Source: Mycolicibacterium frederiksbergense (GTDB taxonomy: Bacteria; Actinomycetota; Actinomycetes; Mycobacteriales; Mycobacteriaceae). From it: a stretch of 64,000 nt of DNA. The position numbers and the translations under genes are program-made. Shown here one piece after another: positions 26,412 through 33,970 of the stretch. Numbering within the stretch: the stretch's first letter is position 1; each line of letters begins with the position of its first letter. The DNA lies in assembly GCF_029893345.1 (NCBI RefSeq), contig NZ_JARXVE010000006.1:248001-312000 (forward strand), given 5' to 3'. The notes under the pieces are model-generated. The model had not been told where the DNA came from and did no database searches. It saw nothing but the letters and a program-made list of their open reading frames with translations.

Positions 26412-27979
26412 AGGGCTGCCACCTTCGTCGATTGCCGCAACAGCATCAAGGTCACGGGGATGGAAAGGGCGATGAGCATCAGGGCGTAGGGCGCTGCCGC
26501 GGCATAGTCCAGCTCGCTGCTCAGCGACCAGAAGCGCATCGCCAGGGTGCGGGTGCCGGTGGGGGCGAGCAACAGTGTCGCGGTCAATTCCGTTGCCACC
26601 GCCACGAATACCAGCGAAGCGCCGGCAGCCGCGGCCGGGGCGGTGAGCCGAAGCGTGATGCGCACGAAGGTGCCCGACGCCGATTTACCCAGCGAGCGCG
26701 AGGCCTCTTCCAACGACGGCGGGACCTGGGCCAGGCCGGACCGCAGGTTGACCAGGGCACGCGGCAGGAACATCAGCATATAGGCGCAGATCACCAGGGC
26801 CGCGGTCTGATACAGCGGGGGAGCGTAGTGGATCGCCACGGTGACCAGGGCCAGCGCGGTGACGATTCCGGGCATCGAACTCGTGATGAAGTTGGCACCC
26901 TCGACCGTGCGGGCGAGCAATCCGCTGTGCCGGACCGCCACCCAGGCGAACGGAAAGGCCGCCACGGTGGTCAGGACCGCTGCGACGCCGGCCAGCACCG
27001 CGGTCTGGGCCAGCGCGGTGCCGATCTGGGCATCCCATACCTGTGCGCCGCCGATCCGCAGCCAACGCACCAGCGTCCACAACGGCACTCCCAACGCCAG
27101 CGCCGCCAGGGCCAGCAGACCGGCGGTCGCGGGCAACATGTTGCGGCCCAATCGCATTGGCATGGTGGCGCGCTGGGCTCCGGATCCGATCCGGGCGAAC
27201 CGGGCGTTACCGCGGGCGGCGGACTCGGTGACCAGAAGCAGTAGGCACAACAGCACCAGCACGCCGGCCAGGGTGGCGCCGGCGGCGCCGTCGAAGGTGG
27301 CTTGGAACTGTTCGAAGATCGCGGTGGTGAAGGTCGAGAAGCGAACCATCGCGAACGCACCGTATTCGGCCAGCAGGTGGACGCCGATCAGCAGGCCACC
27401 GCCGAGGATGGCCAGGCGCAGTTGCGGCAGCACCACCCGGAAGAACACCCCGACCGATCCCGAGCCCAGCGCGCGGGCCGATTCCTCCAGCGCCGGATCG
27501 ATCCGGCGCAGGGTGGCCGCGGCGGGCACATAGATGAACGGGAAGTACGACAGCGTCGCGATCAGCACTCCGGCCGACAGCCCGTGCAATGACGGCACGA
27601 CGCTGACCCAGGCGTAGCTGTTGACGAACGCCGGAACGGCGAGCGGCGCCACGAACACCGGCCGCCACCAGGTGCGCCCCGGCAGGTCGGTGCGTTCCAC
27701 CAGCCACGCCGCGCCCACGCCGAGCAGCACGCACACCGGAAGGGTGATCACCACCAGGCTGACGGTGTTCAGCAGCAGTTCCCCGACGCGGGGCCGCACC
27801 ACCAGCTCGATCACTCGGGCCGGACCGGTAGTGATCACCGACCAACCGACGTAGGCCAGCGGGATGAACGTGGCGGCCAGCAACAGCACCACGGCGGTGT
27901 TCACCACCAAACCCTGCCGGGTCCCGGGGGTGGTGTGTTGCGGGACCGGCTGGGTCTGCGGTGCGTCTGACGCGATCAA
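26408..27979 (-). CDS. Ferric-iron-type ABC transporter permease (fused, two transmembrane domains)
   Basis: Inner-membrane permease of 523 residues with about twelve hydrophobic helices in two homologous halves. Each half has an EAA-type loop that docks the ATPase: EESARALGSGSVGVFFRVV near residue 165 and EEASRSLGKSASGTFVRIT near 430. This is the layout of FbpB/SfuB iron permeases. The start is a TTG at 27979 directly following the TAA of the binding-protein gene; the first true helix begins near residue 25, so a slightly later start is possible. It moves iron or a related cation delivered by the lipoprotein encoded upstream. Confidence 0.9.
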   Translation of the reverse strand: MIASDAPQTQPVPQHTTPGTRQGLVVNTAVVLLLAATFIPLAYVGWSVITTGPARVIELVVRPRVGELLLNTVSLVVITLPVCVLLGVGAAWLVERTDLPGRTWWRPVFVAPLAVPAFVNSYAWVSVVPSLHGLSAGVLIATLSYFPFIYVPAAATLRRIDPALEESARALGSGSVGVFFRVVLPQLRLAILGGGLLIGVHLLAEYGAFAMVRFSTFTTAIFEQFQATFDGAAGATLAGVLVLLCLLLLVTESAARGNARFARIGSGAQRATMPMRLGRNMLPATAGLLALAALALGVPLWTLVRWLRIGGAQVWDAQIGTALAQTAVLAGVAAVLTTVAAFPFAWVAVRHSGLLARTVEGANFITSSMPGIVTALALVTVAIHYAPPLYQTAALVICAYMLMFLPRALVNLRSGLAQVPPSLEEASRSLGKSASGTFVRITLRLTAPAAAAGASLVFVAVATELTATLLLAPTGTRTLAMRFWSLSSELDYAAAAPYALMLIALSIPVTLMLLRQSTKVAAL

Positions 27980-28999
27980 TTACAGCAAGCCAGCCTTTGT
28001 CATCAGGTCGGTGACCTTGGCGGCATCGAGATTGGACGGGTTGACCGCGGGGGCCTGCAGCGTGTCCAGCGGCGGAAGGGCCGGGTTGGCCGGCACCCCG
28101 CTGGCCACCGGGTACTCGAACGATGTGCCCTTCTCCAGTACCTCCTGGCCGGCCTTGCCGGTGATGAACCGGAGGAACTGCTGGGCCTGGTCCTGCTTCT
28201 TGCTGGATTTCAGCACGCCGCCGCCGGACAGGCTGACGAACGCTCCGGGATCCTCGTTCTTGAAGTAATGCAAGGCCGTGTTGCCGCTAATCTCCTTGGT
28301 CTTGGACTGATCGCGGAACCAGTAGTAGTGGTAGATGATCCCGCCGTCGACCTGGCCGTCGTTGACGGCGCGCAGCGTGGCGATGTTGTCCTGGAACGCG
28401 ACGGCATTGGTCTTCATCGCGGTGAGCCATTGGGAGGTGGCCTGCTCACCGGTGAGTTCGAGCATCGCCGCAATGATGGCCTGGAAGTCGGCCTTGGCCG
28501 GCGGCGCCCCCCAACGGCCCTTCCACTGCGGCTGCTGCAGATCCATGATCGAGTGCGGCAGCTGATCGGCCGGAAGCTTGGCCTTGTTGTAGACGAACAC
28601 CGTCGAGCGTGCGGCCACCCCGGTCCATTTGTCGGACGACGGCCGGAACTGGGCGGGCACCTGGTCGAGGGTCTGCTGCTCGACATCGGCGAACAGCCCG
28701 GCCCGCTCCACCGCGGCCATCGCCGGGGAGTTCTCGGTGAGGAACACGTCGGCGGGCGAGGAAGCGCCCTCGGCGACCAACTGGTTGCCCAGTTCGGTGT
28801 CGCCGCCCTGCCGGTAGGTGACCTTGATCCCGGTCTCCTTGGTGAAGGCGTCGATCCACTCCTTGGTCAGCGATTCGTGTTGCGCGTTGTAAATCAGCAA
28901 CTCGTCGGAACTTCCAGAACCCGAGCACGCCACCGCGCCGATCGTGACGGCGGCGGCAGACAGGACAACAGCGATCCGGCGGCCCCAACGTGAACGCAT
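27980..28999 (-). CDS. Ferric-iron-type ABC transporter substrate-binding lipoprotein
   Basis: Extracytoplasmic binding protein of 339 residues anchored as a lipoprotein: the signal peptide ends in the lipobox GAVACS (Cys about residue 25). The mature part begins ELLIYNAQHESLTKEWIDAF, as in FbpA/FutA iron-binding proteins. The cluster of tyrosines in GIIYHYYWFRDQ near residue 220 fits the iron-coordinating tyrosines of the family. GAAGGGG precedes the ATG. It heads a four-gene run and has an IdeR-box-like palindrome 23 bases upstream, so it should be induced when iron is low. Confidence 0.92.
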   Translation of the reverse strand: MRSRWGRRIAVVLSAAAVTIGAVACSGSGSSDELLIYNAQHESLTKEWIDAFTKETGIKVTYRQGGDTELGNQLVAEGASSPADVFLTENSPAMAAVERAGLFADVEQQTLDQVPAQFRPSSDKWTGVAARSTVFVYNKAKLPADQLPHSIMDLQQPQWKGRWGAPPAKADFQAIIAAMLELTGEQATSQWLTAMKTNAVAFQDNIATLRAVNDGQVDGGIIYHYYWFRDQSKTKEISGNTALHYFKNEDPGAFVSLSGGGVLKSSKKQDQAQQFLRFITGKAGQEVLEKGTSFEYPVASGVPANPALPPLDTLQAPAVNPSNLDAAKVTDLMTKAGLL

Positions 29000-29021
29000 C
29001 GAGTGATTCCCCTTCCGATAT

Positions 29022-29040
29022 TTAGCTGAGCATCACCTAA
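29022..29040 (-). promoter_or_regulatory. Putative IdeR (iron box) operator
   Basis: On the minus strand the site reads TTAGGTGATGCTCAGCTAA. It matches the mycobacterial IdeR consensus TTAGGTTAGGCTAACCTAA at 15 of 19 positions (14 in the other orientation). It lies 23 bases upstream of the iron-binding lipoprotein start, overlapping an AT-rich stretch (TAAATAT) that could be the -10. Iron-loaded IdeR would repress the four-gene operon. The match is by eye, not by a scored matrix. Confidence 0.7.
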
Positions 29041-29114
29041 CTACATTACCGAGCGGTGCGGTAGCCGGACCCCGGGGCACGGGCAGAACGGGCCTTGGCG
29101 TCGGGCGGCGGTCT

Positions 29115-29303
29115 TCACTCGCGGTTCTTCAGGAGTGAGGCCAGAAGCTGCACTCCGTGGAGGATGTCTCCGGCGGGCCGGTCGACGAGGTTGTCTGTCG
29201 CCTGCAGGGTGACGAGGCCATGGGACATGGACCAGCCGGCAATGGCGAGGCTGGCGACGTCGGCGTGGCGGCTTCTCGCCGCGGCGTACACCACGCTCCG
29301 CAG
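29115..29303 (-). pseudogene. Relic of a TetR-family regulator (C-terminal fragment)
   Basis: On the minus strand an open stretch of about 62 codons ends at a TGA (29117-29115). It contains SLAIAGWSMSHGLVTLQATD and ends LHGVQLLASLLKNRE, a typical TetR C-terminal ligand-domain ending. The frame is closed by a stop at 29304 and no DNA-binding domain is found upstream, so the N-terminal two thirds are missing. On the plus strand a possible second relic (AEIGALLTAEIDKHRARLRAN without its last two residues, near 29335-29397) ends against the P450 gene. The interval 29041-29393 therefore holds only debris. Confidence 0.55.
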
Positions 29304-29393
29304 TCATCCTGACCGGAGGCGGGATACGTTCGCCGAGATCGGTGCACTACTCACGGCGGAGATCGACAAACATCGTGCCCGACTGCGGGCCAA

Positions 29394-30575
29394 TTAGACG
29401 CTGAAGCGGAACGGGATGGTCAGCGGTCCGCGGATAGCGGGTGTGTCACGCCAGGTTGGCGTGCCGGCAAGGGTGGGCCGGCGCTGCAGGATGCGGCGCA
29501 GTGCCGCAGTGATCTCGAGCCTGGCCAAGGGTGCGCCGAGGCAGTAGTGGGCACCGTGGCCAAAAGTCAGCGGGGCAGGTCCAAGTCGGCCGGGATCGAA
29601 GCGGTCAGGGTCGGTGTAGACGCTGGGATCGCGGTTGGCGGCGGCCACGCAGACCAGAACGGGGTCGCCGCAACGGATATCGATGCCGGCCACGGTCTGA
29701 TCTGCGGTGGCGGTGCGTCCGGTTGCCTGCACTGGACCGTCCAGGCGCAGTAGCTCTGTTAGTACCGCCGGATCGGCGGGGTCGATCCGATCAGCCAGAC
29801 AGTTACCGTCGCCGCCGGGGGTGAGCAGTCGGATGAGGCTGCTCCCGAGCAGGTTTGCGGTGGTTTCGTGGCCGGCGACCGCGATGAGGATCGCGGTGAT
29901 GACCACCTCTTCGAGGGTGAGACCGGGGTCTGAGGCGATGAAGCTGAGCAGATCATCACCGGGATGGGTGCGACGGTCGGCGGCGGCGGGCAGCATGTCG
30001 GCGACCAGCGCCGCCGAAGCACCGACGCCCTGTTCCAGCTCGGCCTGGTCGGCGAATCCGCCGAGGATGCGGACGATGGCCGGGGAATGCTCTCGCAGCG
30101 CCGTGCATTGCTCGATGTCCAGCCCCAGCCAAGAACCGACGACCGCGACCGGAAGGGGCAGTGCGATCTCCGCCATCGAATCGAAACTCTCGCCGGCGGG
30201 AATCACGGAAACCGCGTCGTCGCAGATCGATTCGATACCGTCGCTGAGATGGTTGATGAACGAGCGGCCGAACACCTCCCGCACCGAGCCGCGCAGCCGG
30301 TCGTGAGCGGGCCCGTCGGTGAACAGCATGCTGGCCTCGACGATGGCCGAGTTGAGTAGTACCGCCGAATCTGCGGCTGCGGGGTTGGCCCGGGGGTCGC
30401 TGGTCCAGTGCGCTCCCGTGAGCACCTCGCGGGCAGCGTGATAGCCGAGGATCAGCCAGGCCCGGGCGGTGTCATCCCAGACGACCTCGCCCGCGCGGCG
30501 TCGTGCCGCATAGAACGGGTAGGGATCGGCAGCACTCCAGGGCAGCCGCGTTGGGGCGGCGTCAAGGCTGGTCAT
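29394..30575 (-). CDS. Cytochrome P450
   Basis: Heme-thiolate monooxygenase of 393 residues, a normal bacterial P450 length. The oxygen-binding I-helix motif is AGHETTAN, the ExxR is ELLR, and the heme-binding loop is FGHGAHYCLG with the axial Cys. No membrane anchor is present, so it needs a separate ferredoxin and reductase, neither encoded nearby. The ATG at 30575 overlaps the end of the ABC1 kinase gene by 14 bases, which supports co-translation; an upstream extension to 30737 is inside that gene. Substrate is unknown. Confidence 0.93.
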   Translation of the reverse strand: MTSLDAAPTRLPWSAADPYPFYAARRRAGEVVWDDTARAWLILGYHAAREVLTGAHWTSDPRANPAAADSAVLLNSAIVEASMLFTDGPAHDRLRGSVREVFGRSFINHLSDGIESICDDAVSVIPAGESFDSMAEIALPLPVAVVGSWLGLDIEQCTALREHSPAIVRILGGFADQAELEQGVGASAALVADMLPAAADRRTHPGDDLLSFIASDPGLTLEEVVITAILIAVAGHETTANLLGSSLIRLLTPGGDGNCLADRIDPADPAVLTELLRLDGPVQATGRTATADQTVAGIDIRCGDPVLVCVAAANRDPSVYTDPDRFDPGRLGPAPLTFGHGAHYCLGAPLARLEITAALRRILQRRPTLAGTPTWRDTPAIRGPLTIPFRFSV

Positions 30576-31971
30576 GGTGATCCAACCCGCATAAGAGTCC
30601 ACGTTCGCGCACCCACGAATGGTGTAGCTTGCCCAGCTCGGTGGTCGGTTCGGCGACCCCGTCCAGGTCGTCGATGATCGCTCTTGTGGGAAGCGTGGCC
30701 TGCAGACCCGTCGCGATGTGGCTGAAGGCGATCCCAATCCTCGGCAGGAACACGAACTCCGGTGTCACCGTCATGTGGGCGGCTGGCAGAAAGTCGTCAT
30801 CGCCGAAGAATCCGCGGAGGCTTCGCGCCATATGCTCCGGCGTGTAGGTGACCGGTTGCGGCTGGGTGATCTCGTGGGTCATGTCCGAGACAAGGCGTCG
30901 CATATCGTCAGAACTCAGTGGGGATTCAGCGGAGACCAGCCCCATCTGGATCATCAGTTCGCGGCAGTCGTCGAGGCGCTCCTCGATACCGGCGCGAACC
31001 ACGGCCCAGAACAGCCAGCGTCGCTCTTCGGTGACGGTCTGAACGCAGCCGAAGTCGAGAAATCCGACCGTGCCGTCAGGGTTGAAACGGTAGTTGCCGG
31101 GGTGTGGATCCGCCTGGGCGAGGTTGGCGTGGCGGGAATTGCCGTTGAGAAATCGGAAGATCACCTCGGCCCAGGTGTTTTTCAGATCCTGATCGGCGTG
31201 TTTGGCTGCCGCCCAGTTCATTCCGTCGAGGTAGGTCATGGTCAGTACTCGATCGCTGGATGCTTCTGGGATGACCTCGGGAATGCGAATGTAGGGGTGG
31301 CCGCGGTACAGATCACTGAACTCGGTGATCATCGCGGCTTCGTGCCGGTAGTCAACCTCCTCGGTGATCCGCGCGGCGACTTCGGCGGCCATGCCACGGA
31401 TGTCGAAGACCATGCCGGATGCCGCGGTCGCAAAGCGCAGGAATGTGGCGAGCAGCTCGGTATTGGCCAGGTCATCCCGGATTGCCTGCGCCACCCCGGG
31501 ATACTGAATCTTCACCGCGACAGTACGACCATCGCACAGCGCGGCCCGATGGACCTGTCCGACTGAAGCAGCGGCTACCGGTTCGTCGTCGAACTCGGCG
31601 AAAAGGTGGACAGCTGAGCCGAGTTCGTCGTGAAGAAGGCTGCGCACGAGGGTGGCGGGCATCGGCGGTGCGTCGGTCTGCAGTCGAGCCAGCGCTTTCT
31701 GATAGGGCGCGAACCCGCCGTTCCCGAGCGCGCTGGCATCGACCATCGACAGGACCTGGCCGGCCTTCATCAGGGCACCTTTGGAGTGGCCCAGCAGTTC
31801 GGCGTAGTGCACGGCGGTCCGCTCGTGGAACCGTTCGACCGCACCGTCGTGACCGGCGCGTTGTCTCAGACCGGCGATCAGGCGTCCGCCCGCGGCGCGG
31901 GCGGTGAACCCGGCCAACGGCATGGTCCGCCGGAGCCGGCCCCGCGGCACCGGCCTGTCGTGATGTGGCAT
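30562..31971 (-). CDS. ABC1/UbiB family atypical kinase
   Basis: Atypical protein-kinase-like ATPase of 469 residues. The family KxGQ motif appears in LMKAGQVLS (about residue 68). The ATP-binding Lys is in VAVKIQYPG, an ExD motif in EEVDYRHEA, and the metal-binding stretch is QADPHPGNYRF with FLDFGCVQ. UbiB/COQ8 proteins support isoprenoid-quinone or lipid metabolism; their direct action is unsettled. Here the gene is translationally linked to a P450, so it may support that enzyme's lipid-type substrate. GGGAG precedes the ATG by 7 bases. It is divergent from the TetR gene. Confidence 0.9.
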   Translation of the reverse strand: MPHHDRPVPRGRLRRTMPLAGFTARAAGGRLIAGLRQRAGHDGAVERFHERTAVHYAELLGHSKGALMKAGQVLSMVDASALGNGGFAPYQKALARLQTDAPPMPATLVRSLLHDELGSAVHLFAEFDDEPVAAASVGQVHRAALCDGRTVAVKIQYPGVAQAIRDDLANTELLATFLRFATAASGMVFDIRGMAAEVAARITEEVDYRHEAAMITEFSDLYRGHPYIRIPEVIPEASSDRVLTMTYLDGMNWAAAKHADQDLKNTWAEVIFRFLNGNSRHANLAQADPHPGNYRFNPDGTVGFLDFGCVQTVTEERRWLFWAVVRAGIEERLDDCRELMIQMGLVSAESPLSSDDMRRLVSDMTHEITQPQPVTYTPEHMARSLRGFFGDDDFLPAAHMTVTPEFVFLPRIGIAFSHIATGLQATLPTRAIIDDLDGVAEPTTELGKLHHSWVRERGLLCGLDHHDQP

Positions 31972-31989
31972 TGAATCACTCCCACCTGG

Positions 31990-32038
31990 TTGACGTCAGG
32001 AAGTAAAGTGGATACATACAAACAGTAAGTGATCACTT
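31990..32038 (+). promoter_or_regulatory. TetR promoter with a perfect palindromic operator
   Basis: TTGACG (31990-31995) and TACATA (32013-32018) are spaced by 17 bases. The perfect 12-base palindrome AAGTGATCACTT (32027-32038) follows immediately, around the expected transcription start and just before the AGGAGG of the TetR gene. This placement suits self-repression, and the same site lies between the divergent ABC1-P450 genes and the regulator. Confidence 0.5.
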
Positions 32039-32052
32039 GCAGGAGGTCAACG

Positions 32053-32649
32053 ATGTCGGCCACGCCCACCCGTGAGCGGTTGGTCACCGAGGCGATGAAG
32101 CTGTTCAGCGAGAGAGGTTTTGAAGCGACCAGCGTGTCTCAGATTGAAGCCGCCGCGGGGCTCTCGGCGGGATCCGGAGCGCTGTATCGGCACTTCAAGT
32201 CCAAGGATGCGTTGCTGGCGGCCGGTATTGACCGACAGTTGGATCGCCGCTCTGCCATGCAGGACATCCGCACCCTATTCGCGGGTCTCGGGGACCTGCA
32301 CAGCGAACTGACCGTGCTGGGTCGATACCTACTCACCGTGATCGACCAGGAGAGCGAACTGCTGCGGATCGCTGCCCGCACCCCCGCGGGATTGTCCGAG
32401 CGCCTGGACACCGCCTACGCAGCGCTGGTCGACGGGTTGTGTGACGAGCTGAACGGATGGATCGGTGCGTGGGCGCCCGAGGTTCCGTCCGAACGGACTC
32501 GGGTTCTAGCCTCCCTCGGAATCAACGGCCTCCTCGGGGAACGCTTCTCCGCCAACCTCTTCCGCCGTCCGTCGACACCTGGATCGGATGATCGGTACCT
32601 GCAGGAATGGACAGCCACACTCGCCGCGCGGGTTCAATCATTCAACTGA
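32053..32649 (+). CDS. TetR family transcriptional regulator
   Basis: Repressor of 198 residues. The N-terminal helix-turn-helix runs over about residues 10-55 (RLVTEAMKLFSERGFEATSV, then IEAAAGLSAGSGALYRHFKS), followed by a helical ligand-binding domain. AGGAGG (32041-32046) stands 6 bases before the ATG at 32053. The gene is divergent from the ABC1 kinase and P450 genes. The palindrome in its promoter makes self-control and control of those genes likely. The ligand is unknown and could be the P450 substrate. Confidence 0.92.
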   Translation: MSATPTRERLVTEAMKLFSERGFEATSVSQIEAAAGLSAGSGALYRHFKSKDALLAAGIDRQLDRRSAMQDIRTLFAGLGDLHSELTVLGRYLLTVIDQESELLRIAARTPAGLSERLDTAYAALVDGLCDELNGWIGAWAPEVPSERTRVLASLGINGLLGERFSANLFRRPSTPGSDDRYLQEWTATLAARVQSFN

Positions 32650-32699
32650 CTGCAGCAGCGAAATCCGTGCTCTCTGAGTGGCTTTCGTGGTTGTGGCGG

Positions 32700-33455
32700 T
32701 TAGTCGGCGTGTAGGACGAAGAACAGGAAGCATAGGAACCTCGTGCCGGTGCTTTCGTCGAATAGATCGGGGAACAGATCGCGGGCGGCAGGCACGGCCG
32801 GCGGTTCGCTGATGACGCCGATGCGGAAGCCGGCCGCGGTGAAGGCGTCGGTCATCGCGTGCAGCGGCCGGTCCCAGAAGCTGAGCTGGGCGGTCTGCCC
32901 GCCCATGGTCCATTCTTCGGTTCGGCTACGGGTCTGGAAATAGTTGGTCTGGTGCCCGGCCATGCGTTGCGTGAGGAAGCTGACGAAAGGATGCTCGACC
33001 GAGGCGATGAGTCGGCCGCCGGGGGTCAGCACGCGTCGCATCTCGGCCAGTGTTGGTCCCCAGTCTTTCAGGTAGTGCAGCGACAGGGACGCGACGACGT
33101 CGTCGAACGTGCTGTCCGGAAAAGGCAGCGGGTCGGCCAAATCTGCGAGCCGCAGGTCCGCGTCGGCGCCGAGGCGGCGACGGGCCTGCTCCAGCATCCC
33201 GGCGCTCACGTCGATGCCGGTCATGATGGCGCCGCGGTCGCGCAGCGCGGCGAACAGCGGACCCGAGCCGCATCCCGCGTCGAGGATCCGCCGACCAGTC
33301 ACGTCCCCGGCGAGTTCCAGCGTCGCGGGTCGCTCGTAGTACGCGTTGAAGAGGCTGGTCTCGTTCTCGGCCGTATAGCCCTCAGCGATGCTGTCGTAGT
33401 TGCTTACCCGGGCCGGATCAGCGGAACCTGCACCGCCTTCTGGTACCGGGGTCAT
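32700..33455 (-). CDS. Class I SAM-dependent methyltransferase
   Basis: Predicted methyltransferase of 251 residues. The AdoMet-binding motif I is ILDAGCGSGPLF near residue 57, followed by TGIDVSAGML (motif II acidic residue) and PFPDSTFDDVVASLSLHYLKD. The C-terminal part has HPFVSFLTQR and ends in an unusual hydrophobic LCFLFFVLHAD. It resembles small-molecule or lipid methyltransferases of the UbiE/Methyltransf_11 type; the substrate is unknown. The start at 33455 is the best of several in-frame ATGs, with AGGA about 9 bases upstream. It converges with the TetR gene. Confidence 0.85.
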   Translation of the reverse strand: MTPVPEGGAGSADPARVSNYDSIAEGYTAENETSLFNAYYERPATLELAGDVTGRRILDAGCGSGPLFAALRDRGAIMTGIDVSAGMLEQARRRLGADADLRLADLADPLPFPDSTFDDVVASLSLHYLKDWGPTLAEMRRVLTPGGRLIASVEHPFVSFLTQRMAGHQTNYFQTRSRTEEWTMGGQTAQLSFWDRPLHAMTDAFTAAGFRIGVISEPPAVPAARDLFPDLFDESTGTRFLCFLFFVLHAD

Positions 33456-33523
33456 GCCGCCCATCCTGACACGCCGAACTGGCTCATGTCCCATCGTCGA
33501 GCATCGACCGATCCCAACGGGCC

Positions 33524-33602
33524 TGTGGACAAAAGCCGCGCTGTGGATAACCGGGCTGGACTGAGCCGGTTCTGTCGGACCGTGTCCGCAGCCTGTGGAC
33601 AT
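33524..33602. promoter_or_regulatory. Cluster of three DnaA-box-like 9-mers upstream of yraN-comM-dprA
   Basis: TGTGGACAA (33524-33532) is the complement of TTGTCCACA, the actinobacterial DnaA box. TGTGGATAA (33542-33550) is the complement of the E. coli box TTATCCACA. TGTGGACAT (33594-33602) differs at one position and covers the start of yraN. All three have the same orientation within 79 bases. The pattern suggests DnaA binding, either to regulate this operon or as a DnaA-titrating site. Confidence 0.4.
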
Positions 33603-33969
33603 GAGTTCTATGACACGGGCCGAGATCGGCGCACTGGGCGAGCAGTTGGCCGTCGAGCATTTGGCGGCGCAGGGGCTGCGGACCCTGGATCGGAACTGGC
33701 GGTGCCGCTATGGCGAGCTCGACGTGATCGCCGAGGATGTGGACGCCCGCACGGTGGTGTTCGTGGAGGTGAAGACCCGCACCGGTGACGGTTTCGGTGG
33801 GTTGGCCGAGGCGGTCACGGCGCAGAAGGTACGGCGTATCCGACGGTTGGCCGCGTTGTGGCTGGCCGCGCAGGACACGCACTGGGCCGGGGTGCGGATC
33901 GATGTGATCGGGGTGCGGATCGGGCGCCGTCGAGAACCCGAGCTGTCGCACCTCAAGGGGGTGGGCTGA
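33601..33969 (+). CDS. YraN / UPF0102 family nuclease-like protein
   Basis: Small protein of 122 residues with an endonuclease-like fold. GELDVIAEDV and FVEVKTRT match the E-D-ExK pattern of Holliday-junction resolvase-type nucleases, and the start LGEQLAVEHLAAQGLRTLDR is typical of UPF0102. Activity has not been settled for the family. It precedes comM and dprA as Rv2898c does, which suggests a role in DNA processing. Starts at 33595 (GTG), 33601 and 33610 are all possible; 33601 was taken as the first ATG. Confidence 0.9.
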   Translation: MSSMTRAEIGALGEQLAVEHLAAQGLRTLDRNWRCRYGELDVIAEDVDARTVVFVEVKTRTGDGFGGLAEAVTAQKVRRIRRLAALWLAAQDTHWAGVRIDVIGVRIGRRREPELSHLKGVG

Positions 33970-33970
33970 A

